DNA of 64,000 bases from Chitinophaga filiformis (GTDB lineage: Bacteria > Bacteroidota > Bacteroidia > Chitinophagales > Chitinophagaceae). Numbering within the stretch: the first letter of the stretch is position 1; the number at the start of each line of letters is the position of its first letter. Made by a program: the position numbers and the translations under genes. Below are positions 63,302 through 64,000 of the stretch, one piece after another. The DNA lies in the NCBI RefSeq assembly GCF_900102545.1, contig NZ_FNBN01000008.1:252019-316018 (forward strand), read 5' to 3'. The notes under the pieces were generated by a model. That model saw nothing but the letters and a program-made list of their open reading frames with translations, searched no databases and was not told the DNA's origin.

Positions 63302-64000
63302 ATGCTTAAAGCCACATTTATGAGAAATGTGCTCCTGCTCTGTGGGCTGGTGGCCGTTCTGACTGCGTTCAGGTCTGCCAGTAATACGACAGTCACTCAG
63401 GCGCCTGTACCTGACAGTATTATGCCCGTAAGAGGTTTTTGTATCGGAGCGCCCAGAAAACCCGCGCTCGATGATTTTATCAAATTTATCAGGGAGGAAC
63501 TGGTAACCCGTAAGGTCAACACCCTCATCCTCCGGGTGGACTATAACTACGAGTATGAGAGTTATCCTGAGCTGAGAGATCCTTCGGCGCTGTCGAAGGC
63601 TGATGTTAAAAAGCTGGTGCAGGTATGTCGCCAGAACAAGATCAACCTTATTCCGCAACTGAACCTGCTGGGGCATCAGTCTTGGGCTGGCCAGACGCAT
63701 AACCTGCTGGCGAAGTTCCCGCAGTTTGACGAAACGCCCTGGGTAAAGATGCCGGAGAAATATGAATGGCCTAATGCCGATGGGCTCTATTGTAAGAGCT
63801 ATTGTCCGCTGCACCCGGAAGTGCATGATGTGGTATTCAAGCTCGTAGATGAGCTGTGTGATGCGTTTGAGAGCACTGCATTTCATGCAGGCATGGATGA
63901 GGTATTCTATATCGGAGAAGCTAAATGTCCCCGTTGCGGTGGCCGTGATAAGGCCGAATTATTCGCCGGCGAGGTAAGTCTGTTACGTAATCATCTTGCG
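63302..64000 (+). CDS. GH20-like beta-N-acetylhexosaminidase family protein, partial
   Basis: The first 233 codons of a gene that runs off the window. The start may be ATG 63302 or ATG 63320; the latter opens MRNVLLLCGLVAVLTAF, a signal peptide. The barrel is visible: VRGFCIGAPRKPALDDFIKF, NTLILRVDYNYEYESYPELR, INLIPQLNLLGHQSW and the catalytic-type pair in HAGMDEVFYIGEAKCPRCGG, matching the GH20 HxGxDE signature. It would act on N-acetylhexosaminides outside the cytoplasm. Substrate and full length unknown. Confidence 0.82.
   Translation, partial: MLKATFMRNVLLLCGLVAVLTAFRSASNTTVTQAPVPDSIMPVRGFCIGAPRKPALDDFIKFIREELVTRKVNTLILRVDYNYEYESYPELRDPSALSKADVKKLVQVCRQNKINLIPQLNLLGHQSWAGQTHNLLAKFPQFDETPWVKMPEKYEWPNADGLYCKSYCPLHPEVHDVVFKLVDELCDAFESTAFHAGMDEVFYIGEAKCPRCGGRDKAELFAGEVSLLRNHLA

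Overview
The window looks like chromosomal DNA of a Bacteroidota bacterium, most likely Chitinophaga or a close relative in the Chitinophagaceae. The grounds are a SusC/SusD pair under a Reg_prop-type two-component sensor, B12-locus surface propeller lipoproteins, TAnnTTTG-type promoter boxes, many lipoprotein signals and GC content near the mid-forties by eye. No tRNA, rRNA, CRISPR array, integrase or complete insertion sequence was seen.

Layout. 1-6.8 kb: an AraC-type regulator and a tripartite RND efflux operon (adaptor, pump, TolC-like channel). 6.8-7.4 kb: a terminator, then a repeat field with an exact 158-bp tandem duplication built of small hairpins. 7.5-11.0 kb: a tightly linked pair, a cytoplasmic HExxH metallopeptidase and a metallo-beta-lactamase-fold hydrolase, whose joint role is unknown. 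11.1-24.6 kb: an arabinan utilisation locus. A two-component system split into kinase and AraC-type regulator faces away from SusC, SusD, GH43, GH51 and GH43 genes. 24.5-29.1 kb: small and outer-membrane proteins, a LytS/LytTR-type two-component pair and a PepSY-like periplasmic protein. 29.2-31.3 kb: a membrane-anchored GH18-fold protein that lacks the catalytic glutamate.

31.7-50.2 kb holds the centrepiece: a compact, apparently intact extracellular contractile injection system (eCIS, Afp/PVC/MAC/AlgoCIS-like) of 15 same-strand genes. They are a Pvc16-type terminator, an unknown protein, one sheath, two tube proteins, a DUF5908 micro-protein, a LysM hub protein, the spike, PAAR tip, gp25, two large baseplate proteins, a possible fibre or adhesin, the tape measure and an AAA+ ATPase. 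No toxin gene is evident inside the cluster. Two L,D-transpeptidases follow, one in the same direction and one convergent.

52.8-53.7 kb is an 884-bp gene-free stretch with a long imperfect inverted repeat. 53.7-57.6 kb (minus strand) carries agmatine deiminase and N-carbamoylputrescine amidase (agmatine to putrescine) and an STN-domain protein with surface-type repeats. 57.65-63.2 kb is a cobalamin-riboswitch-led B12 uptake operon: a BtuG-like propeller, a BtuB-like TonB receptor, a second BtuG-like propeller and a further surface lipoprotein. The window ends inside a GH20-like glycosidase gene.

All calls come from reading motifs and gene order. No database search or structure prediction was run.
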